From Amyelois transitella (taxonomy: Eukaryota; Arthropoda; Insecta; Lepidoptera; Pyralidae), in the NCBI RefSeq assembly GCF_032362555.1, contig NC_083520.1, positions 682,001 through 746,000 on the forward strand: DNA of 64,000 nucleotides, in the 5' to 3' direction. The translations under genes were made by a program, and so were the position numbers. Of this stretch, positions 63,757-64,000 are shown piece after piece (position 1 is the stretch's first letter; every line of letters starts with the position of its first letter). The notes below the pieces were generated by a model. The model was given only the letters and a program-made list of their open reading frames with translations, did not search any database and was not told the origin of the DNA.

Positions 63757-64000
63757 GTTTACATCAGATGGCAAGTGTGTGATAGTGATATTGAAAGGAG
63801 AGTGAACGCGGGGAACATGGTGAATGGAGCTTTGCATGCCTTTATGAGCAGTCAGAAACTATCCAAAAAGGCTCGACTGGCTGTGCACAGGGGCGTGTTG
63901 GTCCCGACATTAATGTATGGGAGTGAAAGTTGGGTATGGCAAAAGAAGCACGAAAGCAGAATAAATGCAGTGGAAATGAGAGCGTTAAGGAGTATGTTGG
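63757..64000 (+). pseudogene. RTE-like LINE reverse-transcriptase remnant running off the window
   Basis: The frame reads DIERRVNAGNMVNGALHAFM, ARLAVHRGVLVPTLMYGSES and WVWQKKHESRINAVEMRALR. This is typical of the segment after the RT core in RTE-like lepidopteran LINEs. It is cut by the window edge. The family F fragments look like the next part of the same protein ([20 protein letters not shown]). Confidence 0.7.

Larger units (their letters stand above)
62379..64000 (+). other. Intronic DNA after ZFAND4-like exon 9
   Basis: Family A and C copies, about 500 bp of unclassified AT-rich DNA (62900-63400), then LINE remnants. No AN1 zinc-finger exon is present. Confidence 0.6.

Overview
The window is eukaryotic nuclear DNA from a moth or butterfly (Lepidoptera). 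The evidence is AT-rich sequence with GT-AG introns, insect-type orthologues of conserved animal genes, and a very dense load of short interspersed repeats. Many of those repeats end in (TATG)n or (CATA)n tails, and others begin with the GCCCGCGACTTCGTCCGCG-type motif common in lepidopteran genomes. No species call is attempted.

Layout. Positions 1-6460 are repeat-rich DNA with no supported gene. At 6478-30444 (+) lies a Diego/diversin (ANKRD6)-like planar-cell-polarity gene with four phase-0 coding exons. Its 19.5-kb first intron carries an open LINE reading frame (9555-12467). At 32098-37592 (-) is a complete seven-exon CDK5RAP1-like mitochondrial tRNA methylthiotransferase, converging tail-to-tail with the Diego gene. 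From 38004 to 39972 (+) is a four-exon PCNP gene, head-to-head with CDK5RAP1. At 43014-44414 (-) is the three-exon ribosomal protein gene RpS26. From 45136 (+) to beyond the right edge runs a ZFAND4/ANUBL1-like gene (N-terminal ubiquitin-like domain). Nine exons are visible and the expected C-terminal AN1 zinc finger is outside the window.

Two features inside the ZFAND4-like gene stand out. Exon 7 contains 15 apparently identical copies of a 90-bp unit (56171-57530). The unit is in frame, and each copy carries the same candidate splice donor. The intron before exon 9 holds a seemingly intact DNA transposon (58311-61766, transposase on the minus strand) with terminal inverted repeats, a 4-bp ATAT target duplication and repeated 14-bp subterminal motifs. 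It may belong to the Sola superfamily.

The rest is mostly mobile-element debris. I sorted it into families: A, ~260 bp with a (TATG)n tail; T, tRNA-headed SINE; C, a Metulj-like SINE; D and E, other short families; F, 3' ends of a LINE coding for a reverse-transcriptase C terminus; G; and the 3' tail of the 9.5-kb LINE. These elements repeatedly stop only 20-45 bp upstream of 3' splice sites. The right edge holds decayed LINE coding sequence. No CRISPR, operon, free-standing tRNA or rRNA gene was seen. The five host genes are housekeeping or signalling genes with no evident shared pathway.
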